This document shows, piece after piece, positions 23,489-34,453 of a DNA stretch of 64,000 bases. The translations under genes were made by a program, and so were the position numbers. The notes beneath the pieces were generated by a model that was given only the letters and a program-made list of their open reading frames with translations, ran no database searches and was not told the DNA's origin. Numbering within the stretch: the stretch's first letter is position 1; each line of letters begins with the position of its first letter. Source of the stretch: Lactarius indigo (Eukaryota > Basidiomycota > Agaricomycetes > Russulales > Russulaceae); NCBI GenBank assembly GCA_025766275.1, contig JAFKAC010000191.1, forward strand, positions 1 through 64,000. The letters are read 5' to 3'.

Positions 23489-24112
23489 CTATAACCGCCG
23501 CGTCTTCTTGGCCCTCGTCCCTCCGATCTTGATTGGCGTGTTGTCCGTGACGCGATTGACGAACGGTCGCACATCGTCACCCTCGCTGGTCATGAGCGCC
23601 TTAAAGACGGCATCGCGGCCCTGACCAAAGCCCCTGAAGAGGAACTCGAAACGTGCGCCGGGCACTTCGCGCGCGAGCTCCTTGACGCGCGCAAACGCGC
23701 GCACGGCGCACTGGTAGCCCGCCTCGTACCCAGAGCGGTTGACGCCCTTGAAGCCACAGGACCCGCCCGTCCAGCAGCCGTTCTTGATCGGCAGGCCGCG
23801 CTCGTCGCTCATGACGATGTGCGTATTGTTCGGCGTGCAGGCGACGTGGACCTGGTAGTTCAGCACCTCAACGTGCTTGGAGAGGCCGTCCATCAGCCGG
23901 AAGCCCCGGCGTAGAGGGTTGTCGTTGTTTGTTGTGGAAAGGGAATAGAGGCCGCTGGTGGGCGGACCGCTGTCGTCGGCGTCCGTCGCGTGGGTGGTCG
24001 CTGCTTCGTCAGAAAGTACGGTCTGGTGCCGCGGTAGTGAGGTGGAAAGAGCGCGCCAGTGGTGTCGCAGAATGTTCGGTGGGGAGGCCCGTAGAGCTCG
24101 TAGTAGAGCCAT
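23489..24112 (-). CDS. Mitochondrial small ribosomal subunit protein uS11m
   Basis: Single exon, 207 residues. The N-terminal ~75 residues start with MALLRALRASPPNILRHHWR, a good matrix presequence, followed by a variable linker. The uS11 fold follows: HVACTPNNTHIVMSDERGLP, WTGGSCGFKGVNRSGYEAGY and FRGFGQGRDAVFKAL, ending with PIKIGGTRAKKTRRL. The protein binds 12S/15S-type rRNA on the platform of the mitoribosomal small subunit. The open frame extends 31 codons further upstream, but the ATG at 24112 begins the presequence. The gene is head-to-head with QCR9, 170 bp apart, so both are nuclear genes for mitochondrial complexes. Confidence 0.9.
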   Translation of the reverse strand: MALLRALRASPPNILRHHWRALSTSLPRHQTVLSDEAATTHATDADDSGPPTSGLYSLSTTNNDNPLRRGFRLMDGLSKHVEVLNYQVHVACTPNNTHIVMSDERGLPIKNGCWTGGSCGFKGVNRSGYEAGYQCAVRAFARVKELAREVPGARFEFLFRGFGQGRDAVFKALMTSEGDDVRPFVNRVTDNTPIKIGGTRAKKTRRL

Positions 24113-24282
24113 CTTTACAGTACTTTTTGCTCTGTGTTCGCGCAGAAACGAGCTTTCCCTATTCAGACTCCGATCACACCCGAACCTGAGCCCCGCAAGA
24201 AACACCCCATCGTCTTCGCCTCTCTCGTCTCCGTCAGTCTATCGACCTACCTGTTTGCATCTGCCCATCCATATATCCGTCC

Positions 24283-24675
24283 ATGGGGGTGAGGTTCACA
24301 TCGTTGTTTCGTGCCTCTCCCTTATTGACGTGTCCACATAGTTCGCCACTGCTTTTTACAACACGTTCGCTAAGCGAAATAGTGAGCGTTTTACCCAACT
24401 TGACGCATTGCTTTCTCACTCTGCGTTCGCTTTGCAGGTGTCTATGTGACTTCCATTTTTGCTGGGGCATTCGCGTTCGGCATCGGTTTTGACGTCGGAG
24501 TGTCCAACCTCTGGGACTCTTGGAACCGTGGAGTACGTCGAACCTTCTCATTCATAACGGACACCCTCGTCGTTCCCTCTTTTCGTTGTTCGTTTCAACG
24601 ATGTACTCACAACTTGATCAGAAACAGTGGAAGGATATTCGGCATAAATATGTCGAGGGAGGGGACTCGGAATAA
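24283..24675 (+). CDS. QCR9: Cytochrome bc1 complex subunit 9 (QCR9)
   Basis: A tiny gene in four exons (24283-24288, 24342-24381, 24438-24532, 24622-24675) encodes 64 residues, the usual length. The introns are 53, 56 and 89 nt with GTGAGG, GTGAGC and GTACGT donors. The product shows AFYNTFAKRNSVYVTSIFAG, then AFAFGIGFDVGVSNLWDSWN and RGKQWKDIRHKYVEGGDSE, matching UQCR10/Qcr9 with its single membrane helix. It stabilises the Rieske protein in complex III of the inner membrane. Exon 1 is only ATG-GGG and no exon is long enough to be seen as a simple open frame, so the gene is easy to overlook. The exon 1 choice is the weakest part; exons 2-4 are firm. Confidence 0.88.
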
Positions 24676-25169
24676 AACTCTACACGCAACCTCGAGACTT
24701 TAGACTTTTGCGGGTTGCCTGTGCACAGAGCGAATATAATGCACTATCTTGCAAGACAGCTCGCTCATTACTAGAGGCCATTTGGCAGTCACCAGGGTGC
24801 GATTCGGCAGCTACGTGTATCTTTCGTGCCTCAGTACAAATCTTCGCAAGACAAAAAAAAAACTATAATTAAGCCTAGAGTGCACAAGTAGTAGTGAGCA
24901 GAAGTCGCCAGTCGAAGCACTACGGTACTTGTTATGCCATTATATACATGCGACGTGACATTATCGTGGCGGAATTTGAACAAAAAGAAACGTAGTAATG
25001 ATATGTGCAAGGCGGCACCGACATGAATGCGAGGAATGGATATAGACAAGTGCAATAAGGGAAATGCGAAATGGTAGCAAGCCCTGAGATAAATGCAGAG
25101 TTTAAAAAAAAAGGAAGCTATAGACAGAGTATAAAAAGGGGGGCACAAGAAGTGGACGAGACGAGACAA
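24676..25169. other. Intergenic, convergent 3' ends of QCR9 and the IP6 kinase gene
   Basis: The sequence is A/T-richer than the flanking genes and has short A-runs near 24,850 and 25,105. Both neighbours end here. No open frame of note, no splice-linked exons and no RNA gene was recognised. Confidence 0.6.
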
Positions 25170-28100
25170 TCATGTCGACAAGTAACCCCAATCATCGGGG
25201 TCCTCTAGCTTCATGATCTCCTGGAACACGCGTTTCGAGTCGGTTGATAGCAGTGGTAGCTGGTCTTTCACCGCACTTGCGTCGTCGCGCGACTTCATTT
25301 GCCTCAGACGCTCGTCGTTATATATCTTCTCCAGAGACCCGGCAAGGTTCTTCAAGCCGAACAGGAATCCACGATCGGGTTCGTCGGGGTCGTGTGGCGG
25401 GAAACGGGCATAAATTAACCCTGTCGCAGGGTCGACGTCTGCCGAGTAGCCCTTCCCGTCATCAGCCTCCTGTGCGCCATGGTGATCGAAACCGTCAGGG
25501 TACGGTAGCCAATCATGGCCGGTTGTCATATGAGCAAAGTCGACAATGCGGATGTTCACTTCGCCACGCCGGCGCCTCCGTGAACCTCGTTGGTCGATTG
25601 GTCCACCGAGCAGGTCTTCGCTGTACGAGCGTCGAAGGGACATCGGTGAATGCTCGAGGGAACCTCTTTCGGAGACTTGGTGCAGTTTCCGATGGCGCTC
25701 CAGAGATTCTCCCCGATGGCCGCGTGGGTTAGGGTGTTCTGAATAACTGGTCTCGAGTGTCTCTTGGACCTCGTAGTCGCCGTCATAGATGAATAGAAGA
25801 CTGCAGCCATAAAACCGGAAGCCTTTCAGGCGGTTGATGATGCGCGCGAGAGCATAGATCTTGCCAAGGATACATGGGATCTGGTGCGCAAGCAGATGCT
25901 CACCGTTGTATAAAAACGATGCAAGTGTAGCAGGGAAGTCGTCTTTCTTGATCTCTCGACCTTGGTATTTATCCTGCGTTACATAGGACTGCGTCACGTG
26001 ATTCCAAACCTGCAAGTATACCGTTGACTCGGTGTCAGTAGGATGTTGATAGGAGGGACAAGAGCGAACTGATACGCGGCGCGGAAAAGACACTAATGCG
26101 AGCCCGTGAACAAAAGGACGTAAGGCTCACCTGCATCCCACAAATCCTCACCCCGAGCGACCTACTCGTCGTGCGATCACACTTCTTACGCTGACTCTTC
26201 TTCTTGGTAGCTGCAGCATCAACTCCGTATTGTCGGGTACCCATCTTCAGATCCAAAACACAGGGGCGCTTCAGGCGGCCAGTGAGATCCTCCATGAGAA
26301 TGAAATGGTTCTGTCGAGTAACCGCATCATCCGATTCCTTGTGGCTGATGGGGTAGTGCGGACCCTCGAGCGGAGATGGATGCTCCCCTCGACCATGTAG
26401 TGGCGTGTCGACGATCGCTGCACGAGGACGGCTGCGCCGTCGGATAGCGACACCATTACCATCAAGCCTCGCCTCATGTTCGTCTTCGAAATCAAAGAGA
26501 TCCGGCGCTCCACTTGTGCTCGATGCCACATCGTGGAAAGCCCTCATCTTCGCAGCACTTGTCATGACCTGTTCACTACGCACGTGCCGTAGAGACTCAA
26601 CTTGAGCAACAACCTCCTCTGCCTTCAGTCGGTCGACGTAACCAGGCTTCTTCCGTCGTCGGACCATGGGATCGACTCTGGCCGAGGCACCATCGCTTTC
26701 TCCTTCAGCGTCTGCGATGTCACCCTCGTCTTCCATGCGCATACCGCCATTCCATCGACAATCGTGGCGTCGTTGAAAACGGCGCATAATCGCACCAAAC
26801 ACGTGGTCTCTTAGCCTGGTGTTAACCGTCGTTGACCCGAGTCCATCAAACCATCCACTTCCGGGAGTGGAATGAATGGGATAAGGTGGTGACAGCTGTG
26901 AATGCGTCTGATCCATGTGGGGTGCGTGATTATGAGGGAGTTTGCAGTCGTCCACAGTACTGGCGTTCTCGCCGCCAACGAAAAACCTCCCATGCACAGG
27001 GGGGGGGAGTTGGCTTAGTAACACCTTTGTAGACACATTTGGGGAGTTGGCAGGTGTTGTGGGAATATCAGCACCATCACCGGGTGGTGTCAGGCCATGA
27101 CGCGCCAAAGGGCCCGGGCTTGACGATGCAGACCCCGCCATGCTCTGCGAGCGAGGTGAGCCAAGGACTGGGCTTGACGAGGCGCTGGCAAGGAACGGAC
27201 GCGATGAGCGGTGATAGAAGCCAGCTGGCGGGACAGTGGCACGCGACTGAGCTCGGCTCCGAGTACGGCGAAGCATCCACTCTGGTACGATATGACGATT
27301 GCGATCAAGAATAACCTCCGGAAGTTCGGCCTCGTCATCGTCACGGTCAGTGTCACCTTCGTGCGTTTCGCATGACAACAACTCGGGTTGTTTCACCGAC
27401 AAAGCAGAGGTGTCAGTAACAGCTTTGTGGAGAGGAGGCCGCGCGGGCAAATGTTCGCCGGGTCTGACGGAGGAACCCTTGCTCCCAGGTACCTTGCGGT
27501 AGCTGACGAGCATAACACCTAGGTAACGAGGTATGAAGTCAAGTAATGGGGGTGCTTCACGCTCGACAGCCTCGTAAAACAGGTTCTCCCTTGAAACTAG
27601 AGGCTTTACATTTTGGGTGAAACATTAAAAGTGTACCATAAAGAAAAATGGGGGAAACACGTACCTTGCACACTGCTCGCTTCGTGAATTTGTATATCGA
27701 GGTGTGCCCGCCCACCTGATTCCGAAAAGGACGCAGGGGTATATGCGGCAGGACGTCCTCGGACGGGTCGAATCGAGAGTGGTATCGATCATCAACACCA
27801 ACATCGTCATCAATGGGAGTACGGCTAGACATGTCATACTCGTTATCTGTCGGCCAGGTTACGCCCAGATTAGATTCGAGAGGTTCTGGCGGGGAGAGGG
27901 GAGAAGAGATAGACGCCGTGCTTGTAACAGATGTTGACTCCCAAGTAGACTCATCGTCAGTAGTCCATGGAGATGGTGTAGACACTATATCATGATCACG
28001 GTGGACGCGGGGTGGTAATCGCGAGAGTGTACGAATGGGGGTCGGGGAGCGTGAATGAGAGACTTCGGAAGCACGCGTATGATGAGAGATCGAAGCGGAG

Positions 28101-29158
28101 GTGAGAATGGTAGGGGACCGAAAGTCCGGAGAAGGCCGAAAATGTGATGCAGATTGCGATAGAGGATATGAACGCGGTGGAGACGTCACGGTAGGTGTAA
28201 GACAGAGGTCATGATAAGATGGTGCGCGGGGGGTCGGTTGCGTACTTGGAGGGAAGGCAAGGCTAGATTGCTCGAGCCGTTGTTGGCGATCACGGGGGCG
28301 ACCGCGAGTGTCTCGTTGTCGAGGCAAGTCCTTGGAGTACAATGTGCGATCGTCGAGGCCACCATCTTTTGATGGTTCAACGTGTTCCTTCCTACGCGAC
28401 TGACTTTGACGACGTTCTTGGGAAACTCCGACCATGCTTTCGCGAGCGCGAGCCATATCAAGAGTGAGCAGACTCCGCTCTCTACGATGGGCGGCTGCCT
28501 CTCGCTCTTGCCAATCTGCACGTTTGACAAACTCAAAGTGAGGACCAATGACGTCGTCATCGTCATCACCATGTGAATGGGAGCTTATCCGTCGATGTGA
28601 CGGGGAACAAGCCCCGGTAAAAGCAAGGGGGTTGATGACCTCCGTCTCGGGCAACGATACCGACTCTTTAAAAAGTTGTAAGGAGTCTGCAACCTTGCGA
28701 CCAATTCCAGCAGAACTATGCTGAGGGGTGCGATTGTGAGAAGAAGGCGGGGGGGAGGTGTCGGAAGAAGAGGACGCGGTTGAACGGGAGGAAGAACGCC
28801 TTGATAAAGGTTTGGGCGTACGGTGTGAAGTTGGGAAAGTAAGGTCCGAAAGGGTGGAATAAGCAGCAGGCAGAGTTTGCGATCGCGGAGAAGACCTGCG
28901 GTGGCTAACACGAGGTCGGGAGGGATTGGCGTCCAGAGTTGAGACCAAGAGAGCAGAATCGGCATCGGATTTGGGACGATATATGATTGGGGAAATGGAC
29001 CGGGGTGGAGGTGGCTCAGAGGAGGAAGGATCAGATATGGAGCGCCCGGGGCGTAGGGAGTCTGAAAGAGAGGTGGGCGGAGAAATGTCTGCAGAATCTG
29101 GGGGAGAAGGTGGGTAAGAGGCGTTGTTGGCGTAGTTGTTGTGATGAATGGACGTCAT
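25170..29158 (-). CDS. KCS1: Inositol hexakisphosphate kinase (KCS1/IP6K family)
   Basis: Three exons (29158-27665, 27603-26131, 26009-25170) encode about 1268 residues. The first 470 residues are Ser/Pro/Arg-rich and disordered. The kinase begins at about residue 475 (LPHIPLRPFRNQVGGHTSI, then PLVSRENLFYEAVEREAPPL). After a long insert it continues with LKRPCVLDLKMGTRQYG, the PxxxDxKxG signature of inositol polyphosphate kinases, then QDKYQGREI and the late VNIRIVDFAHM with the metal-binding Asp. The family makes 5-InsP7 and other pyrophosphates, which signal phosphate status through SPX domains. The last intron (121 nt) is unusually long for this window. An in-frame ATG at 29239 could add 27 residues. 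Confidence 0.9.
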
Positions 29159-31963
29159 GAGAGTAGGGGTAATTTCGAGAGGAATGGGTAAAGGGCTGGG
29201 GAGACAACCACTTTTTGGTCTTATTTTATTTCTTGTCAACTGCTCACAAGTCGACGGTGCGATGGTCGATGGTAAAAAGAAAGAAATAATTTCGCGATAC
29301 GGGAGAAAAGTAATGTAAAAAAATTCGGGTTAAACCCACCTGGGCGTCTAGACCCGATGATGACACACCTCAAATCTTTAGATCCGGATCCCTTAAAGCC
29401 TGTTTCTTTTCCTTTCGACCCCTGAACCCCTTGGCCCTCCCATTCAACCAACATCCCCTACTACAGAACACCCAACAACGCAAAAGGGTCATGAACTTGG
29501 TTTTCTTTTTTTTTTATTCTATGCGCCTCACCGCAACATCGCGCAATTTCCATCCCAAACGCACGTGTGTCAGGGCGCTATTGTAAGCGCGCCATTCTCC
29601 CGTATCTCCTCAATTGTATCATGCATCATACCCAACCGATCGACGTCGCCCTCTCTTGGTTTTGCCTCACAGGCGTACTCTACCTGTAGCGAATCGCAGC
29701 ATGCACGTCCCTTCACGCTCTCGCCTCTTCACCTCCCCCCATTCGGTGGCGGCCAACAATCCTTGGCGGCCGCAATCTGTTCACTCCTTCCTTTTTCGTT
29801 ATTTCGCTAATCTAACCGAGTGATCCTCAATGCCCTCACCCTCTTCCCCCGGCACAGCCCGAAGCCTCACGACATCGGTCCCCTTCACCCTTCCCTACCT
29901 TATCTACCTCGTCCTATTATCCCAATCCTCCGCGGTCCATCCGCATCTATCGTTCGCCATATGAAGACCGCCCCGAATTCGATTCGAACTCTGAGTCTTC
30001 GGCTCACCTATACCGGCTCTAGCCTCACGACTGTACACGCACCCAGTCGGCGCCTTTTTCCGGAATATGAACTTCCCATCGACCCAAACACGACGCTTTT
30101 GCCGACCCTTAGTTCCGTCATATTTTGTCGTCAATGTGTTCTCGATCTTCATACATCTGACAAACGTGCGCTTTATCCGGTCATGTCACTGGCTGTCCCA
30201 AGCTTGCTTACCACATTGATTACGGTCTTCCCTCCGAGCGCTTTCCGCTTTTGGCAGGACTGGTTCAGCATCGAGGTGTAATGAGGCATCCCTTCTCAGG
30301 CCCACTTTCCTCACCTAAGTAGCATGTCATCGCTTGAGATCACCTGGCCGCACTAACTCTCCACCGCAATCGACTGCGCCATTGACACGCACCATCTTCT
30401 CACGGGTGCGGCGTCCATTATAACGCCCATACAGTACAGAAAGCTCACTATCAGACTGCCCTTCGATGTTCGGCTTGTCCCGGTGACCCGGTCTCGTGAC
30501 TGTGCGCAATTTCCTTTCGAGCAAACATCTTGACCAAACGGCGCATCTCCGAAACCATGCACTCACCCATCCGCGCTCGAACGGGATCAAGGTTCAACAT
30601 GTTTACCTTGCTATTTTCCAATATTTTTGACTTTGGTATCACAAGACACCATTTGGCTGACTGAAATACTCTCCATATCTGAACATGACGTAAAGTCCGG
30701 GTCCGGAAATTACAGAGTTGCTGTCCTGCTGCTGCCTGCCGGCCCGCAATAATGAATCTCGGAGCAAGTACTGTAATGCAAATACAAACTCCAATGACAC
30801 GTCGACTACATCAATCATCGTGAAATATGTGTAAAATCAGGGGATCGTCTCGCTACGTGGCATACACCTGGCTTTATACACGATCTTGTGAACACTGTCC
30901 CCCAAAAAATTGGGCAGCCGCTATCTTTGAGGTGTCCACGGAAACGCACAGGTCAACTACCTCGCGTATCAAACTTGACAGATAAGGAGAGGTACCATCT
31001 TGTCCACCGACTTGCCAGTGACAACGCAATGATGAGGCGCCATAAACGTTCACTTTTATTCCAAGCACTGTACTCAAGCTTGGACTCGGTCGGGTGGTTG
31101 TAAATTACAAGGCACAGGCATGATTTTCCTATCCCTGATATAGCATGATAAAGACAGGAAGACAATCGGCACACCGGAAAATATGAAAAATCAAAGTAAA
31201 AATCAAGACAAAGACACGCCGTCGGACACCCATCCCTTGACCGATTGTTTTGGTTACACGTACATACGGTGGACAACGAAGCGAACATGTAGCCATGGTG
31301 ACAACTCTGCCACAAAGAACCGTTAGGTTCCGCAAGATACAGCAAACCCTCTTGGTTCGAAAAGCCTGAAGTTTTTTTTTTTTTTTGCGTCGCACCTTCT
31401 GATACACAAAGGTACAACGATAAACAAAAAAAAAAAACTATGTTGGCGCACATTTTAGTGTGCGCGGGAACAACGTGTCTCGAATTTTCCAGCTACAGGG
31501 CCACCCTCGGTTGCGATCGTGTATCTTTGTATCTCAAAAATTTGGTTAGATACTGACAGGAGCCCAATGGTAGCAGGCTCAACTCTCACGCCTTCACTCA
31601 GTCTATGGCCCTTTGTCACGACTCCCACACTTTGTCTTGTGGATCGTCGCTGTTGCACGTTTCAGCCGAACTTACCAAGGAACTTGCGGCCGAATTACGC
31701 TCACGTGTGCCGTGAGTGAATACTTTCCTTCTCGTACTTACTATTGCGCAGGGCCGCGGCTCGTGAGTAGTGCTAATGCTGACTTTATTTCGTTTGCTAT
31801 TATATCTGTCTTCTGCTCGTGCTCATTTTGTGCTCGGATCACTCTCGAGTATCGCTCATCTCTATGATCCGTTGAATTGAGATCCCACAACTTGATCGGC
31901 ATCTGGCGGGTGGAAGGGACTGTCCATCAGCCGGCCGAGAGCACCGAGAGTCTACCAATTGGA
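29159..31963. other. Gene-poor interval, left part; no supported gene
   Basis: About 2.8 kb with no gene I can support. It begins with the promoter of the inositol kinase gene, which contains a pyrimidine run near 29,503. Several overlapping open frames occur at 29,565-30,281 (longest 29,820-30,281, 153 codons) in CT-rich sequence. None resembles a known family, and more than one frame is open at once, as happens by chance in such sequence. A minus frame at 30,327-30,590 is equally unsupported. From 30,640 the sequence is AT-richer, with poly-T and poly-A runs near 31,375 and 31,430. Confidence 0.5.
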
Positions 31964-32487
31964 TACAGCAAAATCCAAAATGGGGGGCCCCTTGGGTAAA
32001 AATGGACGACAGCTGACCTCCAAATTTGACATGCGGGGTTCATAGTTAAGTGTAGTTTAAAATTATTGGGAAATTTTGAATCTCACAAATATATAGTTAT
32101 AAAATAGTTATTCAGGGTATAAAAATGGTTATTTTAGCAAAGGGCTGGCAAAGTTAAGGTTATCCCACTTAGCAGAACAACCTTTCAGGCTCAGCCTGTA
32201 TGCCTGGTGTGGTCGCAAGGGGCCCCCCCATTTTGGATTTTGCTGTAGGTGTACAGGCTGAGCCTGAAAGGGTGTTCTGTTAAGTGGGATAACCTTAACT
32301 TTGCCGACCCTTTGCTGAAATAACTATTTTATACCCTGGATAACTATTCTATAACTATATATTTGTGGGATACCAAATTTCCCAAGAATTTAAGACTACA
32401 CTTAATTATGAACCCCGCACGCCAAATTTGGAGGTCAGTTGTCGTCCATTTTTACTCAAGGGACCCCCCATTTTGGATTTTGCTGTA
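31964..32487. mobile_element. MITE-like element forming a long imperfect palindrome, TA-flanked (Tc1/mariner type)
   Basis: Two arms of about 235 nt each are inverted copies with roughly 90 per cent identity. Both outer ends read CAGCAAAATCCAAAATGGGG inward and both are bounded by TA, the target duplicated by Tc1/mariner elements. No transposase frame is present, so this is a non-autonomous element. The spacer between the arms (about 32,201-32,249) holds a further copy of the terminal sequence in the same orientation as the right end, followed by TA at 32,246-32,247. So 31,966-32,245 by itself also has proper inverted ends. The arms pair over CTGACCTCCAAATTT, GGTTATCCCACTTA and TTTCAGGCTCAGCCTGTA. 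Confidence 0.82.
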
Positions 32488-34453
32488 AGATGATATCTTG
32501 TTGCTACTCACGCGTGAAGCACATCCCCGACACCATATATCGTACCCCATATCCGATTGGTCTGTGCACTTAAACCTGAGCGATTCCTGTCGTTGGCTAC
32601 GTTTTCGTTCTAGGATGGCTTTTAACGGCACGGCACCCTCACCGCCTGCTTCCACTCAGAATAGGCACATCGGGTGCCTGTCGAAGATCAGTAGCGTGAA
32701 AAGCTCGGCTTGATAAGTCCCAGAAATAGCTTTCGCCGAACCTGTGCGAGGCAAACATCAAAGCGTCGGTGGCAACCGCGAATTCTCCATGGGTCTCCTC
32801 AATCAGCGGCGTGAGTAGTGCGACCGCTACGTGTCAGTCCCCCTTCTTGGCGTGTATATTGCGATCGTGCGTATAGCATTTACAGCGCACTGCAGTGCGA
32901 TATCAGACTACTGCACCACGAGAAGTGTGGCGCAGTGACGGTCAGGGACTGGATTCCCATATGTCCTTCCTTCGAGCATCGCACGTTTGCTATGGGCGCC
33001 TAAGGGTGTCCTGTCCGCCCCACTTCGGCGCTGGGGTTGTGGACAAATGATCCCCACCCAGTTTATGCGTTCACTTGCGCTCAAGGCGAGAACGACCGCT
33101 GCCACCCGTTCCGGCTTTCAGCTATGTCCTTTCATTTGTGCAGCGGTCTCGGGTGCGTCCGCCTCGGATTTCACCGGTGGGGCAACACTGCGGCTCGCTG
33201 GTAGTACGTCAGAACCCATAACGCCTGCCGATACTTCGCATGCGTTATCGCGTTGGATTGCCACCATATACAATAGCTGAGAGCTCCGGGAGGGAGCACG
33301 TTCTTGATGAAGGTACGCACGTTCCCTCCACTTCGTTTAGCGTTTCCCTCGGCCGCTATCAATGATTGCCACGTGGTAACACCCAGGATTGAGCACCAGT
33401 GTTGGGGGTACACAGCATATGACTTTGAGTCGTCCTGGTCCGCATGCGACTTCTGGGTACCACCAAATAGTTGCTATGCACTGCAAGATGTGCAGAAATG
33501 GGATATATTTACCATGTTTTTTTTTTGCCAACAAGTCTGTCCCTCCGTTTTAGTTTAGAAGTCTAGTCGCCGTACAACTTGAACTTTCTCTAGTTTCCAA
33601 CCTAGTGTCCAAACAGGGCGATTAGAATTTTCGACAGTCAGTTGCCACGTCAAGTGTTACAGCACCTGACACATTCTAACACGGAGACTAGTCACGAGCA
33701 CTGCTGTTAGTTCGTTTCATCTGGGGCCAGGATTTAGAGTTGCTCCGCCGTCTCACTCCAATGACACCGTGACGGGTCCCCATGATTTAGTGACTATTGG
33801 TTGGGGTGAGAGAAGCTAGTAAACAAGGTGCACCGTGGCAGATATTCTGGAAGAGCATGATGAAAGGGCCAAGGCGGGTGACAGCCACACTGAGTACATA
33901 CAGTTTGTGCAGCGCGCAGAGCAGTCACTGGAGTGGAAGGATGCTTACCTTACGGTGAACGTCATTGAGGACCGTGCGCGACAGAAGGTAAAATCCCCGC
34001 GGGTCTCGGACGGCGGTTGATGCTGCATCAAGACCAGGCATCCACGTCGTTCGTCGTTGCGATCCAGAGGTACAAGCAGGTCCAAGGAAGGCGATACACA
34101 CACCTTTGTTAGCCGACGAACACATGCCATCTTCGCCGTCACCGGAAAAAAGCTCGACGAAATCGCCGACAACATCTTCTGTGGAATGCTATAGAAGCCA
34201 CTAGCATCGGCTCCAAGCTACGTCGATGACCGAGCAAGGGCGGTGCAAGGAGCCTCAGCTCCAGCGAGGCGACGGCACCGGCTTTATGGTGACGTTTTCG
34301 ACCGGCACTCTATGTTAATTCACATATACTCAGCCGTGAAGCTGTGAAAGTACCACACACCGTCGCGCCTCCTGTCGTCTGTTTTTTTTCTCTACCTCTA
34401 CCTCCTTTTTCTCCTAGACCCTGGCTCGAATCCTCCCAACCAGTATTAGAATA
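32488..34453. other. Gene-poor interval, right part; possible coding relic only
   Basis: Nearly 2 kb with several short open frames on both strands but no recognisable gene. One frame, about 33,835-33,990, has a coding look (an acidic/basic helical sequence with EYIQFVQRAEQSLEWKDAY) and is followed by GTAAAA. I could not connect it to convincing further exons. It may be a relic or a fragment of an unrecognised gene. The right end is the promoter of the ABHD gene, with a T/C-rich run at about 34,380-34,410. Confidence 0.4.

Noticed and set aside
29820..30281. A 153-codon plus-strand frame as a gene
   Set aside because: It lies in CT-rich sequence with other frames open at the same time, has no family resemblance and no convincing introns.
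31370..31440. Poly-T and poly-A runs as ends of a retroelement or a processed pseudogene
   Set aside because: The runs are 14 and 12 nt, of opposite type on the same strand, with no target duplication or coding relic between them.
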